Part shown: positions 23,494 through 32,580 of the stretch, in pieces
Layout of the letters: each line of letters starts with the position of its first letter
Numbering within the stretch: position 1 is the stretch's first letter
Assembly (NCBI RefSeq): GCF_020711255.1
Contig: NZ_JAJFAW010000023.1
Coordinates: 34,925-98,924, forward strand
Reading direction: 5' to 3'
Length of the DNA stretch: 64,000 nt
Origin: Hymenobacter plasmatis
GTDB taxonomy: Bacteria > Bacteroidota > Bacteroidia > Cytophagales > Hymenobacteraceae
The notes under the pieces: model-generated
Databases searched by the model: none
What the model was told of the DNA's origin: nothing
Seen by the model: only the letters and a program-made list of their open reading frames with translations
Made by a program: the position numbers and the translations under genes

Positions 23494-25812
23494 TTAGCCA
23501 GGTAAGGAGATAGTAAACGCGGTGCCTTCGCCCTCTTGGCTTTCCACGGTCAGGGAGCCGCCGTGGCCCTGGGCGATGATGTCGTGGGAGAGCGAAAGGC
23601 CCAGCCCGGTGCCCTCGCCCGTGGGTTTGGTGGTGAAGAAGGGCTGGAAGATTTTACCCTGCACGGCGTCGCTCATGCCGGTGCCGTTGTCCGTCACCTG
23701 GATCTGGACCTGCTGGTTCAAGACCAGCGTGCGCACCCCCACCTGGGGCTGGTAGCCGGGCTCGCCTTGCTGCTGGCGCTGGCGCACGGCGTAGAAGGCA
23801 TTGGTAAAGAGGTTGAGCAGCACCCGGCCCACGTCGGCGCCCACCAGGGTTACTAGCGGCAGGTCGGCCATGAAGTCCGTATTTAGGGCCGCGTTGAAGC
23901 TCTTGTCTTTGGCGCGCAGGCCCTGGTAGGCCAGGCGCAGGTATTCGTCGCACAAGCGGTTCAGGTCCGTGGCTTCGCGCTCGCCGGCGCGGCTGCTCGA
24001 GTGCTCCAACATGCCCTTCACAATGCCAGCCGCGCGCTGCCCGTGCTGGGTGATTTTGACCAAGTTCTGGCGCACGTCGGCAGCCAGCGCCTTCGCTTCT
24101 TCCTCATCGCCGGCCGCTTGCGCTTCTTCCAACTCCAGCATGAGCTCGGCCGACACTTCCGAGAAGTTGTTGACGAAGTTGAGCGGGTTCTGAATCTCGT
24201 GGGCGATGCCGGCCGTGAGTTCGCCCAGGCTCGCCATCTTCTCCTTCTGGATGAGTTGGGCCTGGGTGGCGCGCAGCTCCGTGAGGGAGTTGTCGAGCAA
24301 CGTATTGGCTTGCTGTTTCTGGCGGTTGCTGCGCCAGAGCACGAAGCCCAGGCCAGCGAGCAGGGCCAGCCCGGCCAGCGTAGCCCAGAGCACGCGGCGC
24401 TGGCGGCGGGCGCGGGCCGCCTCCAGCAGCTGGGTTTCGCGCAGGGCGGCGATGCGCTGCTGCTGGGCCTGCCCAACGCGCTCGGCCTCGTAGCCGGCCA
24501 TATTAAACGTCCCCTGCCCGGCGCGAAGCGAGTCGCTCAGGGCCAGGGCGGTGCGGGCGTAGCGGCCGGCGGGTGCGGCCTGGCCCCGCCGGGCGTAGAA
24601 GTCAGTCAGCGCGCGCAGGTAGGCCAGGCGCAGCGGCACTGACCGGGAGCTTTGGGCCTTGTTGTAGGCGGTCAGCCAGGCTTTTTCGGCGCGAGCGGGC
24701 TCCCCGCGGGCGGCGTAGTAGCGGGCCCAGGTGGCATCCAGCTCCATCGCGCCGCCGCTGTTTAAAATGCCGAGCTTAAGCGAGTCGGCCAGCTGCTGGG
24801 CCCGCGCCAGTAGGGGGGCGGCCTCGGCCCCGCGGCCCATGTCGAGCAGGACGGCGCTTTTCAGCGTCAGCCCATAGGCCCGAACTTCCGGAACACGGGC
24901 GGCGTAGCGGCGGGTCGTATCTAAGGAAACGCCGGCCAGGGACTGGTCGGCGGCACGCAGGGCGGCGGGGTAGTCGCGTAACTGGCGGTAAGCCTTGGCC
25001 ACGCCCCAGTAGGTGTAGGCGTTTTGGTCGTAGCCGTCGCGGCGGGGCAGCGCGGCCGCCACGGCCAGCGCCTGGCGCAGGTAGCGCAGGGCCTGGGCTG
25101 GGTTGCCCCACTCGGCGTAGTAGTAGCCCACCACCGTCAGGTGGTTGTGCTGCTGATACCGGTCAAATGAACTGGCTAGGTCGGCCGCACGCAGGTAGTG
25201 GCTGATGCTCTGGTTGTAGTCGCCCTGATTTGCGAACGGGTAGCCGAGCATAAAGTGGCAATAAGTCAGGTTTTGCCGGGACCCGCTGGCTTGGTACTGG
25301 GCCGCCTTGGCTTTCAGCCAGGCTATTCGTGCGGCCGGTTGTTTGCGCTTGGCAAAGAGCTGGGACACAGCTGACAGTGGCCACTCGATGGCCCAGCCCA
25401 GCCGGTCGAACGCCACCACGGCGGCCTGCAGGCTGTCGAGCCCCCGCCGCAGGCTGTCGCGCCCCGGCGCGGTGCCTAACCTGGCTTTGTTGAGTTGTAT
25501 ACCGGCCTGCCAAAGTCGAAAAGCGGGGGCTTCGGGACGCCGCAGCCGCCGCGTGAGCGTCACCTTTTCGGCCAGCTTGCGGTAGAAGTCAGCCTCTGAA
25601 AGGTAGCCGTCGAAGATGTGGTCCAGGTGCAGCAACGTGCGCAGGCGGGCGGTATCGGTGCGCTGGGTGTCGAGCACCTGGCGCAGCGAGTCGCCGTTGG
25701 CTTCCCAGTATTGGCGTGGAAAGGTTTGGGCCCGAAGCGAGCCGGCTGGCAGGAGCTGCGTCAGCAGACCCACGGTCACAGCAACCCGTTTGAGTAGCGT
25801 AGATACTAGCAT
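23494..25812 (-). CDS. TPR-type sensor histidine kinase, array member 5
   Basis: A 772-residue kinase if it starts at the ATG at 25812 (MLVSTLLKRVAV), which gives a good signal peptide ending LRAQ; the open frame extends to 25908 but would then overlap the upstream gene. Opening YWEANGDSLRQVL, repeats to about 455, membrane helix about 470-492, HisKA His538, ATPase motifs VTDNGTGM and GTGLGLSLSHDI. The linker after the H-box has EEAQAAGDEEEAKALAADVRQ, like the kinases at 30392 and 32581. The coiled coil between membrane and H-box is shorter than in the others. Confidence 0.9.
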   Translation of the reverse strand: MLVSTLLKRVAVTVGLLTQLLPAGSLRAQTFPRQYWEANGDSLRQVLDTQRTDTARLRTLLHLDHIFDGYLSEADFYRKLAEKVTLTRRLRRPEAPAFRLWQAGIQLNKARLGTAPGRDSLRRGLDSLQAAVVAFDRLGWAIEWPLSAVSQLFAKRKQPAARIAWLKAKAAQYQASGSRQNLTYCHFMLGYPFANQGDYNQSISHYLRAADLASSFDRYQQHNHLTVVGYYYAEWGNPAQALRYLRQALAVAAALPRRDGYDQNAYTYWGVAKAYRQLRDYPAALRAADQSLAGVSLDTTRRYAARVPEVRAYGLTLKSAVLLDMGRGAEAAPLLARAQQLADSLKLGILNSGGAMELDATWARYYAARGEPARAEKAWLTAYNKAQSSRSVPLRLAYLRALTDFYARRGQAAPAGRYARTALALSDSLRAGQGTFNMAGYEAERVGQAQQQRIAALRETQLLEAARARRQRRVLWATLAGLALLAGLGFVLWRSNRQKQQANTLLDNSLTELRATQAQLIQKEKMASLGELTAGIAHEIQNPLNFVNNFSEVSAELMLELEEAQAAGDEEEAKALAADVRQNLVKITQHGQRAAGIVKGMLEHSSSRAGEREATDLNRLCDEYLRLAYQGLRAKDKSFNAALNTDFMADLPLVTLVGADVGRVLLNLFTNAFYAVRQRQQQGEPGYQPQVGVRTLVLNQQVQIQVTDNGTGMSDAVQGKIFQPFFTTKPTGEGTGLGLSLSHDIIAQGHGGSLTVESQEGEGTAFTISLPG

Positions 25813-25825
25813 AGCGACCAAAGGA

Positions 25826-27991
25826 TTATGCAGGCAACGAGATGGTGAAGGCGGTACCCTGTCCTTCCTGGCTTTCAACAGCAAGGGAGCCACCGTGGCC
25901 TTGGGCAATGATGTCGTGGCTCAAGGAGAGGCCCAGGCCCGTGCCTTCGCCGGTGGGCTTGGTGGTGAAAAAGGGCTGGAAGATTTTCTGCTGCACGGCC
26001 GGGCTCATGCCCGTGCCGTTGTCGGTCACCTGAATGTGCACGTGCTGGTTGAGCAGCACCGTGCGCACCCCCACCTGGGGCTGGTAGCCGGGCTCGCCTT
26101 GCTGCTGGCGCTGGCGCACGGCGTAGAAGGCGTTGGTGAACAAGTTGAGCAATACTCGCCCCACGTCGGCGCCCACCATGGTGACCCGCGGCAGGTCGGT
26201 TAAGAAGTCGGTGGTGAGGGTGGCGTTGAAGCTTTTGTCCTTGGCGCGCAGGCCCTGGTAGGCCAGGCGCAGGTACTCGTCGCAGAGGCGGTTCAGGTCG
26301 GTGGGCTCGCGCTCGCCGGCTGCGGAACTGGAGTGCTCCAACATGCCTTTGACAATGCCCGCCGCCCGCTGCCCGTGCTGGGTAATTTTGCTCAGGTTCT
26401 GCGTCAGGTCCTCCAATAGCTCTTCTTCCAGGCCGGCATCCGCTTCCACTCCTTTGGCCCGTTCCTCGCGCAGTTCGGCCACCAGCTCGGCGCTGACTTC
26501 CGAGAAGTTGTTGACGAAGTTGAGCGGGTTCTGAATCTCGTGGGCAATGCCGGCGGTGAGTTCGCCCAAGCTGGCCATCTTCTCTTTCTGGATGAGCTGG
26601 GCCTGCGTGGCCCGCAGGTCGGTCAGGGAGCGTTGCAGCTCGCCCGTGCGCAGCTCCACCTGGTGCTCCAGCGTTTCGTTCTGTTCGGCCAGCAACGCTT
26701 GCTTTTCTTGCTCCTGGGCTAGGGTTTGCGCCGACAGCTGCTCCACCTCGCGCAGCTTCACTTGCAGCAGTTGCGCATCCAGGGCAAACTCACGGGCCAG
26801 AAACAGCGAAATCCCCAGCGCCGGCAGCAGGATGGACAACAGCAGAAAGAAGTTACTAAACAGCACAGGCAAGGGGAAGCCCAGCAACCTTAATCCCATG
26901 TAAACCACGATGACCAGTAGCCCTGCAGCATACCCCACGGCAATAATGCGCGCCCCCCGCCGATGCTGCCGCAACGCCTGCACGGTGAGGCGCAGTTGCT
27001 CGGCCAGCATGAGGGTCGCAAACAGCAGGTACGGAAATAGGTACCACGGCGAAATCAGGGTGAGCTCCTGCGCTACCAGGAACAAGCATCCGCTTGCCAC
27101 CAAGCCCACGTAGACGCGGCCGGTCTGGAAGCCGAACAGGCTGTACATGGCCCGTGACATCCAGAAGGCACTGAGAAAAAGCAGTGTAAATTGAATCATC
27201 GACGTGGCGGCTGCCCACTCCCACGAGGGAACTTCCGTGTAGCCATGGGCCTGATACTTCACGCATAGCAGGCCCAGGCAAAAACACAGGGCGTAGCGGG
27301 CAAAATACCGGTTAGCCCGCTGGGCGGGGTTGTAGAGATAGAACGTGTAGTGCAGCAAGGCGAGCAGCAGAAACACCGTGGCCAACACCCAATAAATGGC
27401 ATCCAAATTGGCAGAAAGAATCTCCCGGTGCTGCTGCTCTGGCACGGTAACCAACACCAATTGCAACGGAATTAACCGGTCGGCCCCAAGCAGCAGGGGG
27501 AGCCGGCGGGGCGCAAAGCGCACGGCCAGCACTTGCTCAGCGGGCCCATTGGGAGGCACTTCCAGCAGGCCGGGCTCGTAGAAGAATCCGCGCGTGCGTG
27601 CCCGGTGGGCACTGTCGGTCAGCAGCCGGCCGTTGAGGTAAATATCAACCGCGCCCATGCGGTAACATTGGAGCACCAGGGTGCGCTGGCGCAGGCTGTC
27701 GATTAGCCGGAAGCGCCGCCGTAGCCAGTACACCCCCGTTTGCGTAGTGCGGGGCATTTCGCGCCCCGGAAAGCGCAGCATCAGCGTGTCCCAGCGGCTG
27801 GCGTCGAAGTTGGGCCGGGCCCAGGCCGGGTTGTCGCCGGCGTGGTAGCGCCAGGCTTTGGCCAGCAGCAGCCTCGAGCGCGTGATGGTTGGCGCGAGGG
27901 TATCGGGGATTGGGCTGACGCCTTCCTTCGGTTGGGCCAGGCCCCTGGTGGTGCCTAACAGCACGAGTAGTACCAGTAAAGTGTGTTTCAT
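25826..27991 (-). CDS. 7TM-DISM-type sensor histidine kinase, array member 4
   Basis: A 721-residue kinase of a different sensor class. After a signal peptide (about 1-19, ending GLAQ) comes a jelly-roll-like extracellular domain (AWRYHAGDNPAWARP, then YWLRRRFRL), then about seven hydrophobic helices (about 200-395) as in 7TMR-DISM proteins, a coiled coil ending QVELRTGELQRSLTDL, HisKA His484 and a full ATPase domain. DISM sensors often respond to carbohydrates or other small molecules. Its C-terminal half is nearly the same as that of the TPR-type members although its sensor is unrelated. The extracellular module resembles that of the kinase at 30392. Confidence 0.9.
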   Translation of the reverse strand: MKHTLLVLLVLLGTTRGLAQPKEGVSPIPDTLAPTITRSRLLLAKAWRYHAGDNPAWARPNFDASRWDTLMLRFPGREMPRTTQTGVYWLRRRFRLIDSLRQRTLVLQCYRMGAVDIYLNGRLLTDSAHRARTRGFFYEPGLLEVPPNGPAEQVLAVRFAPRRLPLLLGADRLIPLQLVLVTVPEQQHREILSANLDAIYWVLATVFLLLALLHYTFYLYNPAQRANRYFARYALCFCLGLLCVKYQAHGYTEVPSWEWAAATSMIQFTLLFLSAFWMSRAMYSLFGFQTGRVYVGLVASGCLFLVAQELTLISPWYLFPYLLFATLMLAEQLRLTVQALRQHRRGARIIAVGYAAGLLVIVVYMGLRLLGFPLPVLFSNFFLLLSILLPALGISLFLAREFALDAQLLQVKLREVEQLSAQTLAQEQEKQALLAEQNETLEHQVELRTGELQRSLTDLRATQAQLIQKEKMASLGELTAGIAHEIQNPLNFVNNFSEVSAELVAELREERAKGVEADAGLEEELLEDLTQNLSKITQHGQRAAGIVKGMLEHSSSAAGEREPTDLNRLCDEYLRLAYQGLRAKDKSFNATLTTDFLTDLPRVTMVGADVGRVLLNLFTNAFYAVRQRQQQGEPGYQPQVGVRTVLLNQHVHIQVTDNGTGMSPAVQQKIFQPFFTTKPTGEGTGLGLSLSHDIIAQGHGGSLAVESQEGQGTAFTISLPA

Positions 27992-28009
27992 GCAGGATAG
28001 AGAGGAGAA

Positions 28010-30388
28010 TTAGCAGGGCAGGGTGATGGTGAAGGCGGTACCCTGTCCTTCCTGGCTTTCAACAGCAAGGGAGCCCCCGTGGCCTTGGGCGATGATGTCA
28101 TGCGAAAGCGACAGGCCCAGGCCCGTGCCCTCGCCCGTGGGCTTGGTGGTGAAGAAGGGCTGGAAGATTTTCTGCTGCACGGCCGGGCTCATGCCCGTGC
28201 CGTTATCCGTGACCTGAATCTGCACCTGCTGATTGAGCAGCACGGTACGCACGCCTACCTGGGGCTGGTAGCCGGGCTCGCCTTGCTGCTGGCGCTGGCG
28301 CACGGCGTAGAAGGCATTGGTAAAGAGGTTGAGCAACACCCGGCCCACGTCGGCGCCCACTAGCGTGACCCGCGGCAAGTCGGCCAGGAAATCCGTATTA
28401 AGGGTAGCGTTGAAGCTTTTGTCCTTGGCCCGCAGGCCTTGGTAGGCCAAACGCAGGTACTCGTCGCAGAGGCGGTTTAGGTCGGTGGGCTCGCGCTCGC
28501 CGGCTGCGGAACTGGAGTGCTCCAACATGCCTTTGACAATGCCCGCCGCCCGCTGCCCGTGCTGGGTAATTTTGCTCAGGTTCTGCCGCAGGTCGCTCAC
28601 CAGTTCCGCTTCCAAGCCAGCGTCGCGTTCCGGGCGGGCTTGCTCTTCGGCTAATTCGGTCAGCAACTCGCTGCTCACTTCGGAGAAGTTATTGACGAAG
28701 TTGAGCGGGTTCTGGATTTCGTGGGCGATGCCGGCCGTGAGCTCGCCCAGGCTGGCCATTTTCTCCTTCTGGATGAGCTGGGTTTGGGTGGCGCGCAGCT
28801 CGGTCAGGCTGGTGTCAAGCTGGTCGCGCTGGTTTTGCAGCTCCTGCTTCTGAGCCGTCACCGCTTGGTTGAGGCGGTTGAGCGCGGCGTTGGCCTGCTG
28901 CTGGCGGCGGTTGCCGCGCCAAAGCAAAAACGAGAATCCGCCAATGAGCGCCAGCAATACCAGCACGGCCCCGAGCACATAGCGCTGGCGCCGGGCGCGG
29001 GCCGCATCGAGCAGTTGGGTTTCGCGCAGGGCGGCAATACGGGCCTGCTGGGCACGGTCGGCCTGCTCGATTTCGTACTGGGCCACGTGGGTGGTGGCCT
29101 GGGCCGTGTTGAGCGTGTCGGTCAGGGCCAGCGCGGCCAGGGCATACGGATTGGAACGGGCGGGCTGCCCGCGCTGCTGGTAGAAGAGGGCCAAGGCCTG
29201 CAGGTAGGCCAGGCGCAGCGGCGTCCGGTGCTCCTGCCGGGCCTGGCGGTACGCGGCTTGCCAGGCCGCTTCGGCGCGGGAGGTGGCGCCCGTGGCCGTG
29301 TAGTACCGGGCCCAGGTTGCGTTCAGCTCGCAGTCTCCCACGGACGAGAACAGGGGCAGGCGCAGCGAATCGACCAGGTGCTGAGCGTATTGCAGCAAGG
29401 CAGGCACCTCGCCTTGCCGGCCCAGGGCCAGCAGCACGGCGCTTTGCTGCACCAGGCCCGCGGCTCGGTCGGCGGCCGACACGGTATCGGCGGGTGTGCG
29501 CGGGCGCAGGGCCTGCGTGGCGTAACGCAGGGCCAGCGGGTAACGCCCCTGCTGGAGGTAGATGCTGGCAATGGTGCGAGTCACGTACCGCTCACTACTA
29601 GGCGGCGTGCCGGACCAGTTCGCGCCTTGCTGCAGGTAGTGCAGGGCCCGGGCGCCATTACCCCAGGCGGCATAGTTGGCTCCAATGACGCGCATCTCAT
29701 TGTAATACATGTATTTGCTAACGGTACGAAACAGTTCGACTGCCCGTAGCTCGTGACTAATGGCCTGGTTGTAGTCGCCCCGGGACAAATAGTACCCCCC
29801 GAGTCCGCGGTGGCAGTAAGCCACGTTTTCCGCGGCCCCGTGCGGCTGGTAGTAGGCGAGCTGGCGCTGAAAAAATACCCGCTTCGCCTCCGGCTGGTTC
29901 AAACCCCTGTAGCCGGAGCTAATAGCGGCTAGCAGCCTGGTCTGTGGCTTGGGCCCCAGGGCGTCGTAGTACGTCAAGGCCGTGCGCAGCGTGTCGAGCA
30001 GCGCCGCCTGGTTCTTCGAGTTGGCGACGTTGGACCAGTAGTAGGCCGCGAGGCGCAGCGGCACGCGCTCGGGGTAGTGCAGCCGGGCCGCCAGCACCGC
30101 GGCTTCTTGCCCGGCGGCTTCGTACGCCCGTTGTTGAGAAACCGTGACGGTGGGTACGTCCAGCACGTGCTCGAGGGTTTGCAGGCGCAGCGAATCCACG
30201 TGCTGGCCGGCGAGCACGCGTTGCAACGAGTCGAAGGGCGCATCCCAGTAGCGGTACCCGTAGTGGATGGCGCGCAGCCGGCGCTGGAACTGGGCCTTAT
30301 CGGCCGGGCTGGGCTGGGCACGGGCTGCGGGGCTGAGCAGCAGCAATAGGGTTAGCCCACTCAGCAGGCGAAGTAGAAAAGCACGCAT
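28010..30388 (-). CDS. TPR-type sensor histidine kinase, array member 3
   Basis: A 792-residue kinase, the longest TPR-type member. Signal peptide about 1-25 (ending ARAQ), opening YWDAPFDSLQRVL after an extra RRLRAIHYGYR segment, helical repeats to about 455, membrane helix about 468-490, a coiled coil rich in Gln (NQAVTAQKQELQNQRDQL), HisKA His556, and ATPase motifs VTDNGTGM and GTGLGLSLSHDI. The last residues and several DNA blocks (for example 28485-28590) are identical to the 7TM-type kinase at 25826. It starts 3 bp after the upstream gene. Confidence 0.9.
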   Translation of the reverse strand: MRAFLLRLLSGLTLLLLLSPAARAQPSPADKAQFQRRLRAIHYGYRYWDAPFDSLQRVLAGQHVDSLRLQTLEHVLDVPTVTVSQQRAYEAAGQEAAVLAARLHYPERVPLRLAAYYWSNVANSKNQAALLDTLRTALTYYDALGPKPQTRLLAAISSGYRGLNQPEAKRVFFQRQLAYYQPHGAAENVAYCHRGLGGYYLSRGDYNQAISHELRAVELFRTVSKYMYYNEMRVIGANYAAWGNGARALHYLQQGANWSGTPPSSERYVTRTIASIYLQQGRYPLALRYATQALRPRTPADTVSAADRAAGLVQQSAVLLALGRQGEVPALLQYAQHLVDSLRLPLFSSVGDCELNATWARYYTATGATSRAEAAWQAAYRQARQEHRTPLRLAYLQALALFYQQRGQPARSNPYALAALALTDTLNTAQATTHVAQYEIEQADRAQQARIAALRETQLLDAARARRQRYVLGAVLVLLALIGGFSFLLWRGNRRQQQANAALNRLNQAVTAQKQELQNQRDQLDTSLTELRATQTQLIQKEKMASLGELTAGIAHEIQNPLNFVNNFSEVSSELLTELAEEQARPERDAGLEAELVSDLRQNLSKITQHGQRAAGIVKGMLEHSSSAAGEREPTDLNRLCDEYLRLAYQGLRAKDKSFNATLNTDFLADLPRVTLVGADVGRVLLNLFTNAFYAVRQRQQQGEPGYQPQVGVRTVLLNQQVQIQVTDNGTGMSPAVQQKIFQPFFTTKPTGEGTGLGLSLSHDIIAQGHGGSLAVESQEGQGTAFTITLPC

Positions 30389-30391
30389 GGG

Positions 30392-32563
30392 CTAAACGGG
30401 AGAGACGGGTAAGCAAATCGTGAACGTGGTGCCCTGGCCGTCCTGACTTTGTACTGCCAGCGTGCCGCCGTGGCCCTGGGCGATGATGTCGTGGCTCAAG
30501 GAAAGGCCCAGGCCGGTGCCCTCGCCCGTGGGCTTGGTGGTGAAGAAGGGCTGGAAAATCTTGGCCTGCACCGCGACCGGCATGCCGGTGCCGTTATCCG
30601 TCACCCGGATGGCGACGTGGCCGTTCGCGCGCGCGGTGGCCACGCCGACCGTGGGCGCGTAGCCCGCCTCGCCGGTCTGCTGGCGCTGGTGCACGGCGTA
30701 AAAGGCGTTGCTGAACAGGTTGAGCAGCACCCGGCCCAGGTCGGCCCCCACGGCCTCGACCAGCGGCAGGCCCGGCGCCAAGTCGGTTTGCAGCGTGGCC
30801 TGGAAGCCTTTGTCGTTGGCCCGCAGACCCTGGTAGGCCAGGCGCAGGTACTCGTCGGCCAGCTGGTTGACGTCGGTGGGCGCGCGCTCGCCGGTGCTCG
30901 TGCGCGAGTGCTCGAGCATGCCGCGCACGATGGCCGCCGCTCGCCGCCCGTGCTCGGTGATTTTGCCCAGGTTCTGCCGCACGTCCACCGCCAGGGCCGC
31001 GACCTCTTCCGTGTCGCCGGCGGCCTGGGCTTCTTCCAGCTCGGCCATTAGTTCGGTGCTGACTTCGGAGAAGTTGTTGACGAAGTTGAGCGGGTTTTGG
31101 ATTTCGTGGGCAATGCCGGCGGTGAGCTCCCCCAGGCTGGCCATCTTCTCTTTCTGGATGAGCTGGGCCTGGGTGGCGCGCAGCTCCGTGAGGGAGCGTT
31201 GCAATTCGCCGGTGCGCTGGACGACTTGCGTTTCCAGCGTCTCGTTTTGCGCCGCCAGCAGCGCTTGTTTCTCCTGTTCCTGGGCCAGGGTTTGGGCCGA
31301 AAGCGTTTCTACTTCCCCCAGCTTGACTTGCAGCAGCTGCGCATCGAGGGCAAACTCGCGGGCCAGAAACAGCGAGATGGCCAGCGCTGGCGGCAGAAAC
31401 ATGAGGGGATACATGAGCGCGCTTACCAGAGCAGAGTACATTGTCTCGCTGGTCACGATGGGTATGAACCCGAGCACGGCCAGCAGCGCCGCCGCGAAGC
31501 CCACCCCGATGATGGCCGCGCCGCCCCGGCGCTGGCGCAAGGCCCGGCCCGTCAGGCGCAGCTGCTCGGCCGTGGCGAGCACGATGGCCATCATGAAGCC
31601 GAAAAACGCGCCGTTCTGAAAGCTGTGGTGCACCACCTCCACCGCGGAGTAGGCCAGCAGGGCGCCGCAACACACGCACAGGCCGGCGTAAAGCCAGCCG
31701 GACCGAAAGCCGAACAAAGCATACAGCGCCCGGGCGGCCCATAAGCCGCTCGACACCAGCAGCAGCCATGTTAGCAGCTCGAAGGCCAGGCGCTCGACCG
31801 GCGAGGAGAAGGGCACGGCTGGAGTGGAGTAGACGCCCAGCGCACCCAGGCTCAGTGCGCCCGTGTAGAGGGCGAAGTACAGGTTGGCGCGCCGCGCCGG
31901 GTTGTAGTAGAAGAAGGCCAGGTGCAGGAGCATAAGTAGCCCAACCACACTCCCCAGTGCCAAAAAGACGGGCCCGGCGGCCGCTAGCTCGGCGGTGGCC
32001 TTCCGCCGTTGGGCCGCGCCCTGCAGGCGCGCGCTAAACGCATGCGCCTCGTCGAGGCTCTGGTGCAGCAGCGGGTGGTGCCAGGGGGCAAAGCGCACGG
32101 CCAGCACGTGGCCCGCGCGGCCGGTGGCGGGCAGCTCCAGCGGTTCGGGCGGATGGGGATTGACGCGCACCCGGTGGGGGTCGGGGTCCAGGGTGCCCTG
32201 GCGCTGCAGCCGTTGCCCGTCGAGGTACAGCTCCCAGGCGCCGTTGCCGGTGGTTTGCAGCAGCAGGGCGCGCAGGCGCAGGCTATCGCCGAGCTGAAAA
32301 CGCAGCCGGAGCCAGCCGAGGCCCGTGTGCAGGCGCGTCGGCAGTTCGCGCCGGGGGCGGGTGGGATTCAGGGTATCCCAGCGGCTATCATCTAAGTCGG
32401 GGCGGGCCCAGGCGGGGTCATCCCCGGTGTGGTAGCGCCAGCCGTGGCTCAGCAGCAGGCCCTCGGCGGGCAGGCGAGCGATGCGCTGCCCGGCCGTGTC
32501 CGGCGCTTGGGCAAAAGCAGGAAGTCCCAACAGTAGCGACAGCAAGAGTAAAAAGTGTTTCAT
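30392..32563 (-). CDS. 7TM-DISM-type sensor histidine kinase, array member 2
   Basis: A 723-residue kinase with signal peptide about 1-19 (ending AFAQ), extracellular jelly-roll-like domain (GWRYHTGDDPAWARPD, WLRLRFQL), about seven membrane helices (about 200-395), coiled coil, HisKA His486 and a complete ATPase domain. Its kinase half is the most divergent of the seven (NQLADEYLRLAYQGLRAND, VRGMLEHSRTS, NVAI-VTDNGTGMPVAV), so it has escaped recent gene conversion. GC content is very high. It lies between two TPR-type members. Confidence 0.9.
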   Translation of the reverse strand: MKHFLLLLSLLLGLPAFAQAPDTAGQRIARLPAEGLLLSHGWRYHTGDDPAWARPDLDDSRWDTLNPTRPRRELPTRLHTGLGWLRLRFQLGDSLRLRALLLQTTGNGAWELYLDGQRLQRQGTLDPDPHRVRVNPHPPEPLELPATGRAGHVLAVRFAPWHHPLLHQSLDEAHAFSARLQGAAQRRKATAELAAAGPVFLALGSVVGLLMLLHLAFFYYNPARRANLYFALYTGALSLGALGVYSTPAVPFSSPVERLAFELLTWLLLVSSGLWAARALYALFGFRSGWLYAGLCVCCGALLAYSAVEVVHHSFQNGAFFGFMMAIVLATAEQLRLTGRALRQRRGGAAIIGVGFAAALLAVLGFIPIVTSETMYSALVSALMYPLMFLPPALAISLFLAREFALDAQLLQVKLGEVETLSAQTLAQEQEKQALLAAQNETLETQVVQRTGELQRSLTELRATQAQLIQKEKMASLGELTAGIAHEIQNPLNFVNNFSEVSTELMAELEEAQAAGDTEEVAALAVDVRQNLGKITEHGRRAAAIVRGMLEHSRTSTGERAPTDVNQLADEYLRLAYQGLRANDKGFQATLQTDLAPGLPLVEAVGADLGRVLLNLFSNAFYAVHQRQQTGEAGYAPTVGVATARANGHVAIRVTDNGTGMPVAVQAKIFQPFFTTKPTGEGTGLGLSLSHDIIAQGHGGTLAVQSQDGQGTTFTICLPVSPV

Positions 32564-32580
32564 AAGCGGATGCCGATACC

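Noticed and set aside
28721..29749. Plus-strand open frame of 342 residues within the kinase array
   Set aside because: It is the antisense of the kinase at 28010. Similar antisense frames recur under every array member at the same relative place because of high GC. Composition (Gly, Gln, Ala-rich) is not protein-like.
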